DNA from: Septoria linicola
Taxonomy: Eukaryota; Ascomycota; Dothideomycetes; Mycosphaerellales; Mycosphaerellaceae
Assembly: GCA_024114885.1 (NCBI GenBank)
Contig: CP099432.1
Span: 1 to 64,000 of the forward strand
DNA: 64,000 bases
Direction: 5' to 3'
Shown here: piece by piece, positions 1 to 11,549 of the stretch
Position numbering within the stretch: position 1 is the stretch's first letter
How the letters are laid out: each line of letters begins with the position of its first letter
The notes under the pieces: generated by a model
What the model was told of the DNA's origin: nothing
Databases searched by the model: none
Seen by the model: only the letters and a program-made list of their open reading frames with translations
Position numbers and translations under genes: made by a program

Positions 1-117
1 CTAACCCTAACCCTAACCCTAACCCTAACCCTAACCCTAACCCTAACCTAACCCTAACCCTAACCTAACCCTAACCCTAACCCTAACCCTAACCTAACCC
101 TAACCCTAACCTAACAC
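1..117. repeat. Telomere repeat tract (CCCTAA)n
   Basis: Tandem CCCTAA units with interspersed CCTAA variants run from the first base to about 117, where they give way to unique sequence. The C-rich strand reads 5'->3' inward, so this is the left end of a chromosome arm (or of a telomere-reaching contig). The variants suggest older repeat sequence rather than freshly added telomerase product. Confidence 0.97.
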
Positions 118-177
118 CCGAGCCCGCCGCCTGACCTTCTACTCTACCCCTCTCCTCTTATAACCCTAAGCTCGATC

Positions 178-270
178 TGGTCGGTTATCGGTTGTCGGGT
201 TATCGTAGGTTATCACAGGTTATCGTGGGTTACTCTAACCCTAAGCGAGCTCGATATACGTAACCCTAAG
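178..270. repeat. Telomere-adjacent degenerate GGTTATCG repeats and interstitial CCCTAA
   Basis: Just inside the telomere are five or so degenerate copies of a GGTTATCG-like unit (about 178-232). Isolated CTAACCCTAA / TAACCCTAAG remnants follow at about 232-245 and 261-270. TpG is still present here, so the RIP-type depletion begins just beyond, at about 240. This looks like a telomere-associated sequence; its function is unknown. Confidence 0.6.
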
Positions 271-820
271 GATATAAGAGACGATTAGGTCGAATAGGTA
301 GAAGCTTCGCTCTAACTCTAAAAAGGAACAAGTATCGAAGTATAACTATTATCGTAGGTAGACGTAATATATCTATAAAGTACTATACTCTACTTATAGG
401 AAGCGCTAGAGATCTACTAGTAACTACTAGCCTCTTATTAGTAGGTAGTACTTACCTCTACTTAAGATTAAGCTTAAGAAGTTCGTTAGCTATTACTGAC
501 CTCTTCTAAGTAGGTAGTACTTCCTATAGCGAATATATGTCCTCGACTAATAAAGCCTTAACCCGACGCTCTCTATTAATTTTACTAAAACGAGTAGTAT
601 AGAATATAGTAAGGTTCTTTACTAAGACGCCTTCGAGGTAGGCCTAGATAGTAGCGGATTTTATCTATACTACCTATATATCGTCTACGGTATCCTTAGT
701 AGACTTAGCCTCTAGGCTCTATACGATATTAGTATATCGACTCTCTCTAAAAGTAGAATACTCTACTAGGTAGTAGACTACTTTCTTATCTTATAAGTAG
801 AATACTTACCTTCTACTTAT

Positions 821-905
821 CCTCTTCTTCTTACTTACTCTCTTCTTCTTACTTACTCCTATCTTCTTACTTACTCTCGTCTTCCTACTTACTCTTATCT
901 TCCTA
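821..905. repeat. Short tandem repeat, about 19-20 bp unit
   Basis: Four to five degenerate copies of a pyrimidine-rich unit around TCTTCTTACTTACT lie within the RIP block. They sit next to the inferred 3' end of the helicase relic. Confidence 0.6.
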
Positions 906-1171
906 TATATCGCCGTTACTAGAGGTCTCGCTAATAGCTACTAATTTCGCTAGTATAGTACCTAAGGCTATAGCGATACTATCTTTATATATATCGATAA
1001 GTAGGTTAGCGACTTCTCTTTCCTTTAAGATAGGCTCGTTATTAGAAATTTCCTCTAAGTCTATTAGATCTTCTACTACTTTCTAGGAATCTTCTTCGAG
1101 TAACTAGTCGTAGGCTACGTAGATATACGTCGATAGTTACTTTACTAATCGTATAGCGGCCGCGATTATCT

Positions 1172-1263
1172 CTATAAGATTAAATTAGTAGATACTAAGT
1201 TATAAGTTATTTAAAGGAGTGTCTTACTAGCTAGTAAGAACTTCTACTTAAAGTAGTACTTAC
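1172..1263 (-). other. Inferred intron with palindrome (helicase relic)
   Basis: Read on the minus strand, GTAAGT at 1,263 begins a 92-base intron. It has a CTACTAAT branch site and ends in TTATAG. It contains the palindrome TTACTAGCTAGTAA at 1,224-1,237, which extends to an 18-bp perfect palindrome. Confidence 0.55.
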
Positions 1264-2366
1264 CTATTCGATTAAGGTACGTAATCTTAGTAGTATCGGT
1301 TTCGAGAACGTAGTCGGTAGTACTAAAGATATATCTAATAATATTCTTCGTGTCTATAACTAATAGTACCCTAGGTCGGAACTACTACTTACGCCTATTA
1401 CCGGTTACTATAGAGTAGACGATAGTTATCTAGTCTCGGTTATCTAGATAGACTTAGTTAGAAGCTAATTTACCGCCCTTCTATTCTTTAGATTCTAGTT
1501 AGCCTAAAAGCTCTTAAGCGACGAGATTACTATAAGTAAAATAGAATAGTTACTCCTATAGTAATAGGTTCTTAGCTCGTAAGTCTCGTACGTTAGACTA
1601 TTCTTAACTTATATAAGAAGAGCGAATATCGAATATTAATCGTATTAAGCTATCGGCGAAAACTTCTATTACTCGATCGGTTATATTAGTTTCCCGAGAT
1701 CTAGAGGACTATATACTAGCCTTAAGTAATCTACTCTTAGCGTCTTTAGACTAGAACGAGCTATCCTTAAGGATAGTATCTAGAAGATCCTTTAGTACTA
1801 TCGTATTAGCGATTACTTACTTAACGAAGCGTTTCTAATACTTCGTTTAAAGGTACTAGTCGATTATCTCGTCGATAAGAAGGACTAGGACTCTTATAGC
1901 TTTAGTCTAGCCTATACGATTTTAGTAGCTTATTATTTAGATTAGAGTATAGAGGCTAACGTAGTCTATTACGAGTTAGACGTTACTACCTCGCTATAAG
2001 TTTAAAGACTCTACTATAGAGCGCGAAGATAGGATTATTACCTTTACCTCGCTATTATTAAAGGAGCGCTTAGCTAATATACGAGCGCGATTCTTAATAC
2101 TAGCGTAGATAACTTAGTAAGAGATCTAGAAAAGTCGATAAGTAAACTTAGTAAGGAGATTACTAATTAGTTCCTAGCTCTAAATAATTATATCTTAGCT
2201 CTATTCGATAATATACTTCTTAAGAAGGCTAACGAGGGCGTAGTACTTAGGCGATAGTAGGACGTACTAACTTAGGTAGCTAGTACGAGTATTTAGAAGA
2301 GAAGCCTAAGGGTTAGCCTTAATTAATATATAGTAGAAAGAGTAGCTATCGATCTTACCGGTTTCT

Positions 2367-2478
2367 CTATAGTAATTATTAGTACTATATATATATATAT
2401 ATATAAGGAACGTACTACTAGCTAGTAGATAGCTATTACTACTACTAGCTAGTAGACTACTCTATAGAACTAACTTAT
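2367..2478 (-). other. Inferred intron with palindrome doublet (helicase relic)
   Basis: The acceptor is CTATAG at 2,367, preceded by TACTAAT. The donor near 2,478 reads ATAAGT, as expected if GTAAGT had been RIP-mutated. Inside are two perfect copies of CTACTAGCTAGTAG at 2,415-2,428 and 2,442-2,455, 27 bp apart. Confidence 0.5.
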
Positions 2479-3826
2479 AGGCTATTAATTAACTTTACGC
2501 TAGTATCGTATCGGCGGTCTAGTAAGTATACGTTTACTAGGTTATTATAGGTTAGTACTAGTTGTCGATAGAGACTTAACATACGACCTATCTTATTATC
2601 TTTATCGAATACTAGGAGGCTCTTCTAGCCTAGAGCGTCGAGGTAGCTACGAGCTATATCTTCGTACGCGGTAGTACCTACTATATTAGTACGTATCTCT
2701 ATATAGATAGTCGTAATAGGGGGGATCTCTATACTTAATTCTACTATCGACTTATAAGTAACGATCTTTTAACCTTTAACTTAGCGTAACTAGGTAAGAC
2801 CTAGAGTAAGTAGTACAAGGTCGAAGACTATATTTATATTACTCGTCTACGTATATTCGAAGAAGTAGCGAGGCTATAAAGCTAAGAGGTAGAGCTAGTT
2901 AGTCGATATACTACTACCTAGGAGGCTAGGATCGACTATAGTTAGGATAGCGAAGTAGTTACGTTAATATTATTCGTAGAAAGAGTCGCTTAGCGAACGA
3001 TAGTTATAGCTATTTAGACCTTCGTAGAGCTCTTTAGGAAGGACCTTAGATAGCGATTTCTAGAAAAAGCGAAATAATACTATATCGTCGCTAACTATAT
3101 TATAGAAGATAGTTACTATAACGAGTACGTACTCTATAGTAGGTTCTAGTTAATATAAGGCGTCGGTCTAGAGGGCCTATAGATTACCTAGATAATAAGC
3201 CTCGTCTATATAGATTATACTAAAGCTCTACTTATTATAGAGAAGGATCTCGTTATCTATAGACTACGTATATAGCGAAGGATCTATAGTCTTAGCGTTG
3301 TTATTATCGTCGCTATCGCTAAGCTCTAATTCGAGGACTATAGGTTCTACTTCGAGTTCCTCGTCGACGTTAGAACCGTCGTCGTCGTTATTAACCTATA
3401 CCGCGACTAGCGTCTTAGATATATTATAGCGTATATATACTTTACTCTTCTTAAGAATCTTGTTCTATAGTAACTAGAATATACTAAGGATAATAGTAGA
3501 AGAAGTACGTAGATCGTTAAATAATAGATTCGAGAGGTATATCTCTAGGCCGTCTAGGTTAGTATTTAGGATACTAGTATATTCTACTATAGCTACTCTA
3601 TCGGTATTACTATCTAGGCTATAGAATATAATAAGGTAGATATATCTCGTCGAAGAGAGGTCGTTAAATAGCTTAGTAATAGGCTCGATCTAAGCCTAGA
3701 GTATACTTAGTAAGTAGATAACGAGATAAGGGTAGTAGAGAGACTTAGGGTTAGTAACTTTAAAGTCGATAAGTAGCTATTCGGCCTCGTCGTTAGTAGC
3801 GTCTCCTATAGCCGTTTCTATAGCGT

Positions 3827-3942
3827 CTAGAAATATTAGTAAATTATATAATAGATATAGAATAATTTACTAGCTAGTAGGTAGACGTCTTAACTACTAG
3901 CTAGTAGATCGTTCTATATAACTCTTTAATAAACTAACTTAC
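3827..3942 (-). other. Inferred intron with palindrome doublet (helicase relic)
   Basis: On the minus strand GTAAGT at 3,942 leads into a 116-base intron with TACTAAT and a final TTTCTAG at 3,827. It lies between helicase motif I and motif II. The doublet copies are at 3,867-3,880 and 3,894-3,907. They are flanked by an inverted ATATAGAA, so the whole can fold as one hairpin. Confidence 0.6.
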
Positions 3943-5247
3943 CTTTCTACTACTATCGTCGTTACTTAATTTCTCTAGCTATATAGACAACTATATATAG
4001 TACCTAGATAGTCTTACTAAGACTAATATTATCTCTAAGGATAGTATAGCGTATCTCTAATTAGAGTATTTTTATTAGCTAGGCGATACTAGTAGGTTAC
4101 TAGGGCTTAAGTAGGAGCCTATCTAGTTCGACTTAGAAGTTTTCGCTAGTAATAGGGTCTATATTTCTAGATTCTAAGAGTATAACCTTTAGCCTAAGTA
4201 TAGCGACGAACTCGTCCTATATTAGTAGTATCGCTAAGTAGGTGTTTATAGTCGCGTATAGAGTAGCGAATATTTAGGTATCGATAGTAGTATTAGAGCT
4301 ATCGACTACTCGTATAGCGGAGTCTAAGTATTCTATATATACCTCTTAGAAGAGTCGCTACTTATTAACTAAAGATATTAGGAGAATAGTTTTAAAGTCA
4401 AGCCGATCTATATACTTAATATCGTTATATAAGTACTCGATATCCTTACTTAATATATCTATAATATAGATTCGAGCTTCGTCGCTTAGGTTATCTAGGT
4501 CTAGAGCGATCGTAGAAGCGTCGACCTTAATACTATCGAATACTATAATAGTAGTACCTATATCGTTCTACCCTTTAGTACGTACGAAATCCTTAGCGAT
4601 TTCGTTAATCTCTATAAATACTATATCCGCTAGTATTATAAGACCTTTAGCTTATCGACGAGCTTACTCGATAGAGTTAGTAGCTATCGAACTAGAGGTA
4701 ATATAGTATACTAGCGTAATCGCCTTAGGCTAGTTAATCTTTAGGTTAGTATTAGCGCTCTAGTCTTCTATCTAATAGCTCTTCTTTCGTATAAATAGAT
4801 AGATAATATAGAAGCCTCGAAAGATGTTCTCGCTATATAACGAGAACTCGTCTATAAGGTAGATAAGTAAAGCTAGTAGCTCTCTTACTAGTATAGGTAT
4901 ACTATAGAAAATAGAGAGTAGGTATAACTCTACCTATAATTCTTTATCTACTTAGTAGGCATCGATAGCCTACTTTATAAGATATATAGTATAGAGCGCG
5001 ATAATAACTATATAGTACGAGAAGCTACCTCTAGTAGAGAGAGAGAGGTAAGAATCGAGGAGTAACTTATCGAAATAGTCCTAGTTAGTAGTCTCTAGGT
5101 CCTTCTTAAATAGGACTCTCTTCTTTCTAGATTCTATAATAATATCGATATAGGCATTTAGAGAGAGAACACTTAGTATTTACCTCTCTAAGCCTTCCTA
5201 TCTAAAATTATTCTATAGTTAAATTAGTACTAGAATTAGAGTATAAG

Positions 5248-5342
5248 TTACTTTAGTAGAATATACTACTAGCTAGTAATATAATAATATAGACTACTAG
5301 CTAGTAGTTTATTCTACTACGTAATACGTTCTACTAAAGTAA
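5248..5342. repeat. 95-bp inverted-repeat element with palindrome doublet
   Basis: A perfect 14-bp inverted repeat, TTACTTTAGTAGAA at 5,248-5,261 and its complement at 5,329-5,342, brackets a palindrome doublet (5,266-5,279 and 5,294-5,307). It lies in an inferred intron of the helicase relic. The intron ends at 5,213, preceded by TACTAAT and ACTATAG. It could be a MITE, or an intron that spreads as a hairpin (introner-like). Confidence 0.6.
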
Positions 5343-5950
5343 TATTAGAGAATATAGGAGTAACTCTTACTATAAAATACTTATAGTATTCTCTTAGAGT
5401 AGGAAAAACTATACGCTATACTAATAGGAACTAATCTAGGCTATTAAGCTCTATATATCTAGCTAAGTTATCGTCTTTCTACGTAATCTATATAGCTTTA
5501 ATACTATACGTAAATATACTCTAGGTTAGTATAGTAGGAGTAGGTCGAATACTCGAATCTAGGATACTTATTAAGTCGTTTACTCGCGTCTCTACTCTAC
5601 TCTTAGCTAAATCGTCGCGTAAAACTATTACGCTTAGAATATTATCGAGCGAAGTAGTAGCTAGTCCCTTATATAAGATCTTAGTATTTAGTCCTTACTT
5701 TTTATATAGAGTCTATACCTTCTTCGTAGTCGAGGTCGCGAATAGTAATAGAGCGTCGAGTAGGTCTACTACGAGGGTCTCTATAGTATCGCCGACCTTA
5801 GTTCTCTTATTTAAGAAGATATCGAGTTCCGACTCGGAAACTTGTCTCTTATAAGGTACTATTATATATATCTTTAGAGCTCGCTTTAAGTAGCTTCTAA
5901 GTAAATAGGAAATAACTTACTAGATAATAATATACTCGGAGGAGGTACGG

Positions 5951-6591
5951 ATATAGCTAGTAAATAAATAGAGAAATAAATTACTAGCTAGTAACGCGAT
6001 AGAGAGAGGAGTAGAAGTAGAGGTAGATATTAGAGGTAAGAAGAAGAAGAAGAAGAGAGAGGAAGATAGATTATTAAATATTATTAGAAGCTAGCGTAAA
6101 CAAAGCGACGTTTATAGTATATATACCTATATATACGTAATAAATAAGCTAGCGACATTATACGTAAGTAAAGGAAAGTAAAGGAATCTATAAGTAAGAT
6201 AGGAAATCCTTTTATTACTACTAAATTCGGTAGTAGTAGAGGAATATACGTCTTATATCTAGATTTATATATTAGAAATAAGCTTTTATTAAGCTCTAAC
6301 TATCGATCGTAATAGCTAGATTAGGCTTAGCTTATTAGAAGTAACTAGAATTCTACTTCTCGTACGTATATAAGGATATCTTAGGTATTATTATATAAGC
6401 TTATAATACCTAAGGTATTAAAATATTTACTAGCTCTAGTTATCTTTAATTACTAGCTAGTAGTATATTCCTCTAAAGATACGTACCTCTAGTAGTATAT
6501 TCCTATAATAGTACCTTCCTCTAAAAGTACGTTCTTCTAGAAGTATATACTAAGTATCTAGTAAGTCTATATTCTAATTACTAGCTAGTAA
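5951..6591. repeat. Further copies of the ACTAGCTAGT palindrome
   Basis: Copies lie at about 5,954 and 5,981-5,994 (27 bp apart), about 6,426 (degenerate) and 6,450-6,463 (24 bp apart), and a single copy at 6,578-6,591. No gene was resolved in 5,950-6,950, so these may be intronic or intergenic. Confidence 0.6.
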
Positions 6592-6949
6592 GGTATTCCT
6601 CGACAAGTAGTTTTAACTTACTCTTCTCTACCTAGAGGCCTACGTAGACGTAGCTATCCTTCCTATTCTTCTCTTAACTAGTCTATAAACTCTAGACGTA
6701 ATAGGAGCTAACTAGGTTACTAGTTCTTCTAGCTCTATATCTATATTAGCGTACTCTATATCTCTTAGTAAACGACTAAATACTATATTCGCTAACCCTA
6801 CTTTATAGTTTAGGTTAAAACCTTATATATAGGATAAGGTAAGATCTAGTAGTAGTCTAATAGGTAGCCTTTTAAACGTTACTAAAACTTATACTTAAGA
6901 GTAGTACTATTATCGAGTGTCGATATACTAGTATATATCCTTTAATATA

Positions 6950-9700
6950 GAACTCGATATAGCTTTACTTCCTAATACTTACGACGAATACTATTATTAA
7001 AGTCGAATAGGAAGCTAACTAGAGACTATATAAGCTTAAAGTCGCTATAGTTTCCTATAATAAGGTAGATTTTGTCGTTTATAATCTCCTCGAAGTATTC
7101 TATAGACTAGCTAAGCTCGCCCTCTAGAGTAGTTTATCGTATTCTAGGTTTAATCTTATATTTAACTACTTCGAGGATATCCTTACGGAACTACTCGAAT
7201 ACTAGGTAGACTAGCTAAAGGATAATTTAACTACGAATACGCTAGTATTTAAAGTATTCGCTAAGCTATTAACGAGTAAGATCTATACGCCTTATAAGAT
7301 CGAAGAAGGCGTTAACTTCACTACTATATCGAAGGTATTAATAACGAAGAACGCTATTATTAAAAAGAATATAGTCTATAATATTAGTATGAAATTAGAG
7401 TTCTATCTAGTCGAACCGAGGCTCTATCTAAGCGTACTCGTACTTACGTAGGGTATTACTAAAGCTAAGTCCGATCTACTTCTTTATATCTCTAGTCTCT
7501 ATTATACGTTCGTAGTAGCTCTACTAGAGAGCCGATTCGTAGCGAAGTTCTATTCTTCCGATCGCGAATCGAAGATAGTAGAGGAATATAGCTATTATTT
7601 TAGTTTACTCCTATATAATAATACCTATTCTATAACGAGTATAGACGACCTCGAACCTAGTAGTAAACTTGTTTAAGTTCTACTATACGAAATATAAGTA
7701 CTCTTTAGTCTCGATTAGCTATATATACGATAGGTAGTTATTAAGTATTAGCTCGAGTTCTACGTAGTCTTCTTTAGTAAGCCGAGTTTATAACGAATAG
7801 TACGTTAACTAACTAATACGGTATTCCTCGCGTAGTCTAAATAATTTTCTATAAGAGTCTATAAGTACTACGTAGGCTCGGCGCTTACTATATAGGTATA
7901 ACTATTTAATTATATATACGTCTCGGTAGCGGCCTTTAGCCTAGCTCTAAGTAGCCTTAAGAATTACTAAGTCGAATATAAGTTCCTCTAATCTATCGTT
8001 AGAGAAAGGATATAGTTTCGAAGAATTAGTAACCTCCTTTATAGAACTATAGAACTAAGAGTAGATAAGTCCGCCTTTAAAGAGTTTCGATCGTCGTAGA
8101 GTAAGGCTCGTAAGATTATAGGCCTTATAAAGTAGATTCTACTCGTAGAATATCTATCTACTCTAAGGTAGCTCTCTATTATATATCTACTCGAGATACT
8201 TCTTAAGATAGTATCGTTTCTATATATAGATATATACTTACTCGTTATAAGGATCTCGGTTATTAGCTAGTAATCGGTAGGATTAGGTATAAATCTCTTT
8301 ACTAATATTAATAAATAGGCGTTTACGTTAGATAACGTTAAAATCGAGAACCTACTCTAGATACGTCCTAAAGTTCTCTATTATATAGAGTAACGTAGGA
8401 TATATAAGACTTGTCTTAAATTATAATTTCGTCCCTTTAGCTAAAAAGAATAGTTAAGGCTCTTAGAAGTTATAAAGTCTAGCTTCCTTCTCGATAATTT
8501 TAAGAATCTTACTCTATACCTTACTAAGATATTCTAGGTATAGATAATAGGTAATCGCTCTCTATATTTTATATCCTACTCTTCTAACTAAGCGATCCTC
8601 GATCTAATATACCTTACTATTAATATAGGTATATCGATACGTAGTAGGAAGATATTAAGTATAATAGGTATTATAGAATATATAGATAGTAGAGTAGAAG
8701 ATCCTATCTAGCTAGCGAGTATATTGTTCCTTAGTAAGCGAGATAAATTTCCTAGTAGTAGTAGGTATATATAGGAAGAGGATAAAAACTAATATCTCTA
8801 TCGTTCCTTTAATCTTTCTAAGATAGAAGTAGGGAATATCCTAGAGTAGATTTAACTACGATCGTAGTTATTCTACTTCTTAATCCTCGGTATAATAATT
8901 AGTATAGATATAAAGGTCTATACTAATATTCTACTTTAAAAGTAGTATAGGCTAGTAGCGAATACTCTAGCGTACGAAACTAAGATATAACATAAATCCT
9001 AAGAAACTATCGATATCGAAAGCGATATTAGCTTTAGTAGCTAGAGTCTACTCTTTAGAGAGGTATATATACTTTAGAGAAGGTCTTATTCTATTTAGCT
9101 ATAAGGATATACTATAAAACATTTTCTCCTATTAAGGCGCGTTATAACGTAGAAGGTAGTCGGCTATAATTCGCGTTAGTATTCTAAGTAGAGAAGGGAA
9201 CGAGGCGCTTCTAAAGGCTTCTAATAGTAAATAATAGTCTATATTACCTACTTTCTCTAAATATCGAAGGCGCTCTATTTTATAATCGTCTAATATATAT
9301 CTATAAAATCTGCCTTATAACTACTAATATAGCTTCTTAGCTATATACTTATATAGGTCTTATAATACGTTACTACTATCGCTATCGTTATTAACTTCGC
9401 TACTCTTACTATTATCGCTACCTAACCGATCGTAGTTTCTAGCTTCGTCGTTAGGTTAGTAGGTCGTATCTTAGTCGTCGAAGCGACCTAGGCTATTAGG
9501 CCGGTCCTAGTCGTTAGTAGGATTCTAGTCGTCGGCGTAGTCCTAGTCGTTAGCGCGGTCCTAGTCGTTAGTACGATTCTAGTCGTTAGTATAGTTATAG
9601 TCGTTAGTACGATTCTATTTATTAGCGCGGTCCTAGTCGTCGACGTAGTCTCCTATATTTTCGTCTTCTAGTTTATTCTCTCTATCTAGTATACTAATAG
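6950..9700 (-). pseudogene. RIP-inactivated long gene of unknown function
   Basis: A second minus-strand frame can be read from about 9,700 down to about 6,950. Its interruptions are almost only TAG/TAA (former Gln or Trp). The frame begins with or includes an 18-bp tandem array (9,505-9,648) coding a hexapeptide. An acidic Asp/Asn/Ser linker follows (about 9,350-9,470). Then comes a long mixed alpha-helical type sequence; fragments such as FDIDSFLGF, LTKEQYTR and SKLFKGGLIYS read cleanly. No catalytic motif was recognised. Within about 7,090-7,720 the plus strand is also fairly free of stops, but the minus reading is continuous with the flanking frame and is preferred. The gene lies directly upstream of the helicase relic in the same orientation. 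It could be a telomere-linked companion gene or part of a larger element. Confidence 0.5.
9505..9648 (-). repeat. Eight 18-bp tandem repeats (hexapeptide array)
   Basis: Eight degenerate units of exactly 18 bp, plus-strand consensus about TCCTAGTCGTTAGCGCGG, lie end to end. On the minus strand each unit encodes a hexapeptide close to R-A-N-D-Q-D after reading TAG as Gln. The period being a multiple of three supports a coding origin. Confidence 0.8.
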
Positions 9701-10508
9701 AATAGATATAATATATAGCTTTACTACTCTCTAGTAACTAGTCGCTAGGGCTTACGACGCTAGAGCTTACGATAGTATTATCGAACTCGGCTATTCGAAC
9801 CTATAAGGAGTCTATAGAGGAAGATATATTAGTAGAGTCCCGAGTTAGTAGTATACTACTAGCCCTACTAGATATAGAAATCGGACTATATAAGAGTTCT
9901 TTAATATCTCTTAGAGAAGAGTCTACTATAGGTAGGTCCGGTACTTCTAGTAAGTTAGACTAAAGATCTACTCTATATTTATTAGATATTTTACCGTCGT
10001 AGAGATTATTATAGTCGTCGATAGGAAGAGCGCTTTCTAAAAGCTATATATTATTAGGATCGTTAGGAAGTAGAATATCTAGAACGTAGAGTCGAAGAGA
10101 TAGCGGAGTAGGAGTTAGTTACTCTACGATTATATTAAGATAGTAGATAATAAGATTACCTTATTATTACTAATAGGTAGTTACGGCTAAAGTACTATTC
10201 TATATAGTACGCTATAAACGTAACTATCGCTATCGTTCCTAGTCGCGCTCTCGACGTATATATACTACTTCGGCTATAACGTTAGAAGATAATAGACGAC
10301 TACGTTTTAGAGGTATATTAGAATAATATTATATCTCGAAGGTAGTAGTTAGGATACGATCTTAACTTCCTAAAAGAAAATATAGGTAGCGATATAGCTA
10401 GATTTAAGAGAATTTTACTATTACTATAGGAGGCGTATAGGTAGTATTAGGGGCTAATTAAAGTATATAGGGTAGCTACTTATAGTACTAAGAAGAATAT
10501 AGAATACT

Positions 10509-10545
10509 CTACTAGCTAGTAGGAGTTTTAATTACTAGCTAGCTA
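10509..10545. repeat. Palindrome doublet copy
   Basis: CTACTAGCTAGTAG at 10,509-10,522 is followed by a degenerate ATTACTAGCTAGCT about 24 bp on. An inverted AGAATACT flanks the pair. The layout is the same as in the helicase introns, but this copy is 4 kb away, close to the start of the plus-strand tandem-repeat relic. Confidence 0.6.
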
Positions 10546-10613
10546 AGTATTCTACTTCTCCTAATCTACTAGAGGTCGTCTTCTAAATAAAGGCTCTTAC
10601 GAGTTAGAGCCTC

Positions 10614-10757
10614 TTTATTATAGCTAGGCCCTTTATTATAGCTAGACTCTTTATTATAGCTAGCCTCTATATTATAGCTAAGCGCTTTATTATAGCTAGG
10701 CTATTTATTATAGCCGGGCCCTTTATTATACCTAGATCCTTTATTATACTTAGACCT
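10614..10757 (+). repeat. Eight 18-bp tandem repeats
   Basis: The consensus is TTTATTATAGCTAGGCCC, eight copies, exact 18-bp period. The last copy overlaps the start of the 198-bp repeat array. It is coding in the plus frame described for the tandem-repeat relic. Confidence 0.85.
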
Positions 10758-11288
10758 AATTACGACGCTAAAAGCTACCGACTACGCGACGTAGTTATAT
10801 AATAGTACTACGTCGTAGAGATAAATAGAAGAGTACGTTTAAGAGCTCTATATACGTAGAGTATAGAGATATATATTTCTTAATAAAAAGTATCTAGTAT
10901 ACGACGTTACTATATTGTTCTAGAGCGTAATCGACTCTTTATTATACTTAGACCTAATTACGACGCTAAAAGCTACCGACTACGCGATGTAGTTATATAA
11001 CAATACTACGTCGTAGAGACAAATAGAGGAGTACGTTTAAGAGCTCTATATACGTAGAGTATAGAGATATATATTTCTTAATAAGAAGTATCTAGTATAC
11101 GACGTTACTATATTATTCTAGAGCGTAATCGACCCTTTATTATACTTAGACCTAATTACGACGCTAAAAGCTACCGACTACGCGACGTAGTTATATAATA
11201 ATACTACGTCGTAGAGACAAATAGAAGAGTACGTTTAAGAGCTCTATTTACGTAGAGTATAGAGATATATATTTCTTAATAAGAAGTA
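10737..11288 (+). repeat. Three 198-bp tandem repeats
   Basis: Units start at 10,737, 10,935 and 11,133 with an exact 198-bp spacing. The third is truncated after about 155 bp. Copies are nearly identical. The length is 66 codons and the plus frame stays in register across the junctions. Confidence 0.9.
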
Positions 11289-11549
11289 CGTAGGAATGTC
11301 TAAGCCTAAACCCGAAGACATCCTCTAGAATAATCTAAGAAGCTTAGGTTAGACTATCGCCTATTATTTTATAGTATCTCTTAGACCTTAGTATAGATTC
11401 TTCTTAAACTAGCCGAGCTCTTATAAAATAGGCTTATTATATCTATAACTCTAAAGTATTTTATCTTAACTCTAACTCTAGACCTTAATACTATTCCTCA
11501 AATCTAAAAGTATATCTTAGACTACGTATCTCTATTAGCTTTAGGTATA

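Larger units (their letters stand above)
900..5950 (-). pseudogene. RIP-inactivated SNF2-family helicase gene
   Basis: On the minus strand a long frame can be followed through stops that are nearly all TAG or TAA, as expected from mutated CAG, CAA or TGG. Four SNF2/SF2 signatures appear in the right order. Motif I reads DNISLSKTIQVL (about 4,000-4,035), where DN-x-GLGKTIQVL is expected; both Gly-to-Ser changes are TpG to TpA. The Walker B box reads DEAY for DEAH (3,195-3,206) and is followed by a motif III-like stretch. A motif V-like segment has SSRS, then ESLNL. Motif VI reads NRIG-stop-TK for NRIGQTK (about 1,899-1,920). Introns fit at 1,263-1,172, about 2,478-2,367 and 3,942-3,827, and one ends at 5,213; each has TACTAAT and an AG acceptor. 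The N-terminal part extends to about 5,900 and the C-terminus to about 905. Transcription ran toward the telomere. Exact ends are uncertain; the helicase assignment is firm from motif order. Confidence 0.8.

Noticed and set aside
7030..8040. Plus-strand gene in the RIP block
   Set aside because: The plus frame has few stops, but the minus frame is continuous with clear coding sequence on both sides, and its stops are all former Gln/Trp codons. The plus openness is a by-product.
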